Below, in pieces: positions 5,344 to 5,359 of a stretch of DNA of 5,359 nucleotides; within the stretch, counting starts at the first letter, position 1; each line of letters opens with the position of its first letter. The position numbers and the translations under genes were made by a program. Source of the DNA: Clostridia bacterium (GTDB taxonomy: Bacteria > Bacillota > Clostridia > Oscillospirales > Acutalibacteraceae); the NCBI GenBank assembly GCA_900769535.1, contig CAAGHB010000015.1, positions 1 to 5,359 of the forward strand. Reading direction: 5' to 3'. Below the pieces are notes generated by a model, which worked only from the letters and a program-made list of their open reading frames with translations, was not told the origin of the DNA and ran no database searches.

Positions 5344-5359
5344 TAATGCCCTTTTGGCA

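Noticed and set aside
5347..5359. TGCC/GGCA inverted repeat at the right edge as part of a neighbouring gene's terminator
   Set aside because: Four base pairs only, and the window ends there, so it cannot be assessed.
1..5359. CRISPR arrays, tRNA or rRNA genes, insertion sequences, phage or defence genes
   Set aside because: I looked on both strands and found no regularly spaced repeats, cloverleaf-like sequences, transposase motifs or long terminal inverted repeats. The window reads as ordinary chromosomal genes.

Overview
The window looks like chromosomal DNA of an anaerobic Bacillota/Clostridia member, perhaps of the Oscillospirales/Ruminococcaceae type. This is an inference from four things: strong AGGAGG-type ribosome binding sites, the pth-mfd gene order, a Clostridium symbiosum-like pyruvate phosphate dikinase, and a DUF1622 protein. 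No rRNA or other taxonomic marker is present, so the lineage is not certain. Nothing suggests a plasmid, phage or mobile element.

Layout. Positions 1-925 are read leftward. They hold pth (peptidyl-tRNA hydrolase) followed, after a 43-base gap with no terminator, by the first 93 codons of mfd (transcription-repair coupling factor), which runs off the left edge. Positions 926-1245 are a divergent intergenic region with one promoter for pth and another, with an extended -10, for ppdK. ppdK (1246-3876, rightward) encodes a complete 876-residue pyruvate phosphate dikinase with all the catalytic residues I can check. It stands alone, has a codon choice typical of highly expressed genes, and ends at a perfect 13-bp intrinsic terminator. 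A new promoter and a roughly 110-nt leader with two tandem hairpins follow. They precede an AT-rich gene for a PnuC-family membrane transporter, which most likely starts at TTG 4106. A bidirectional terminator at 4865-4899 separates it from a convergent small DUF1622 membrane-protein gene (4902-5270), which has its own promoter near the right edge.

The genes form four separate transcription units rather than one pathway: translation quality control and DNA repair (pth-mfd), central carbon and PPi metabolism (ppdK), vitamin or nucleoside uptake (pnuC), and an uncharacterised membrane protein. I see no clear new biological system. The items most worth a second look are the structured leader and TTG start of the pnuC-like gene, its base composition unlike ppdK, and the DUF1622 gene.
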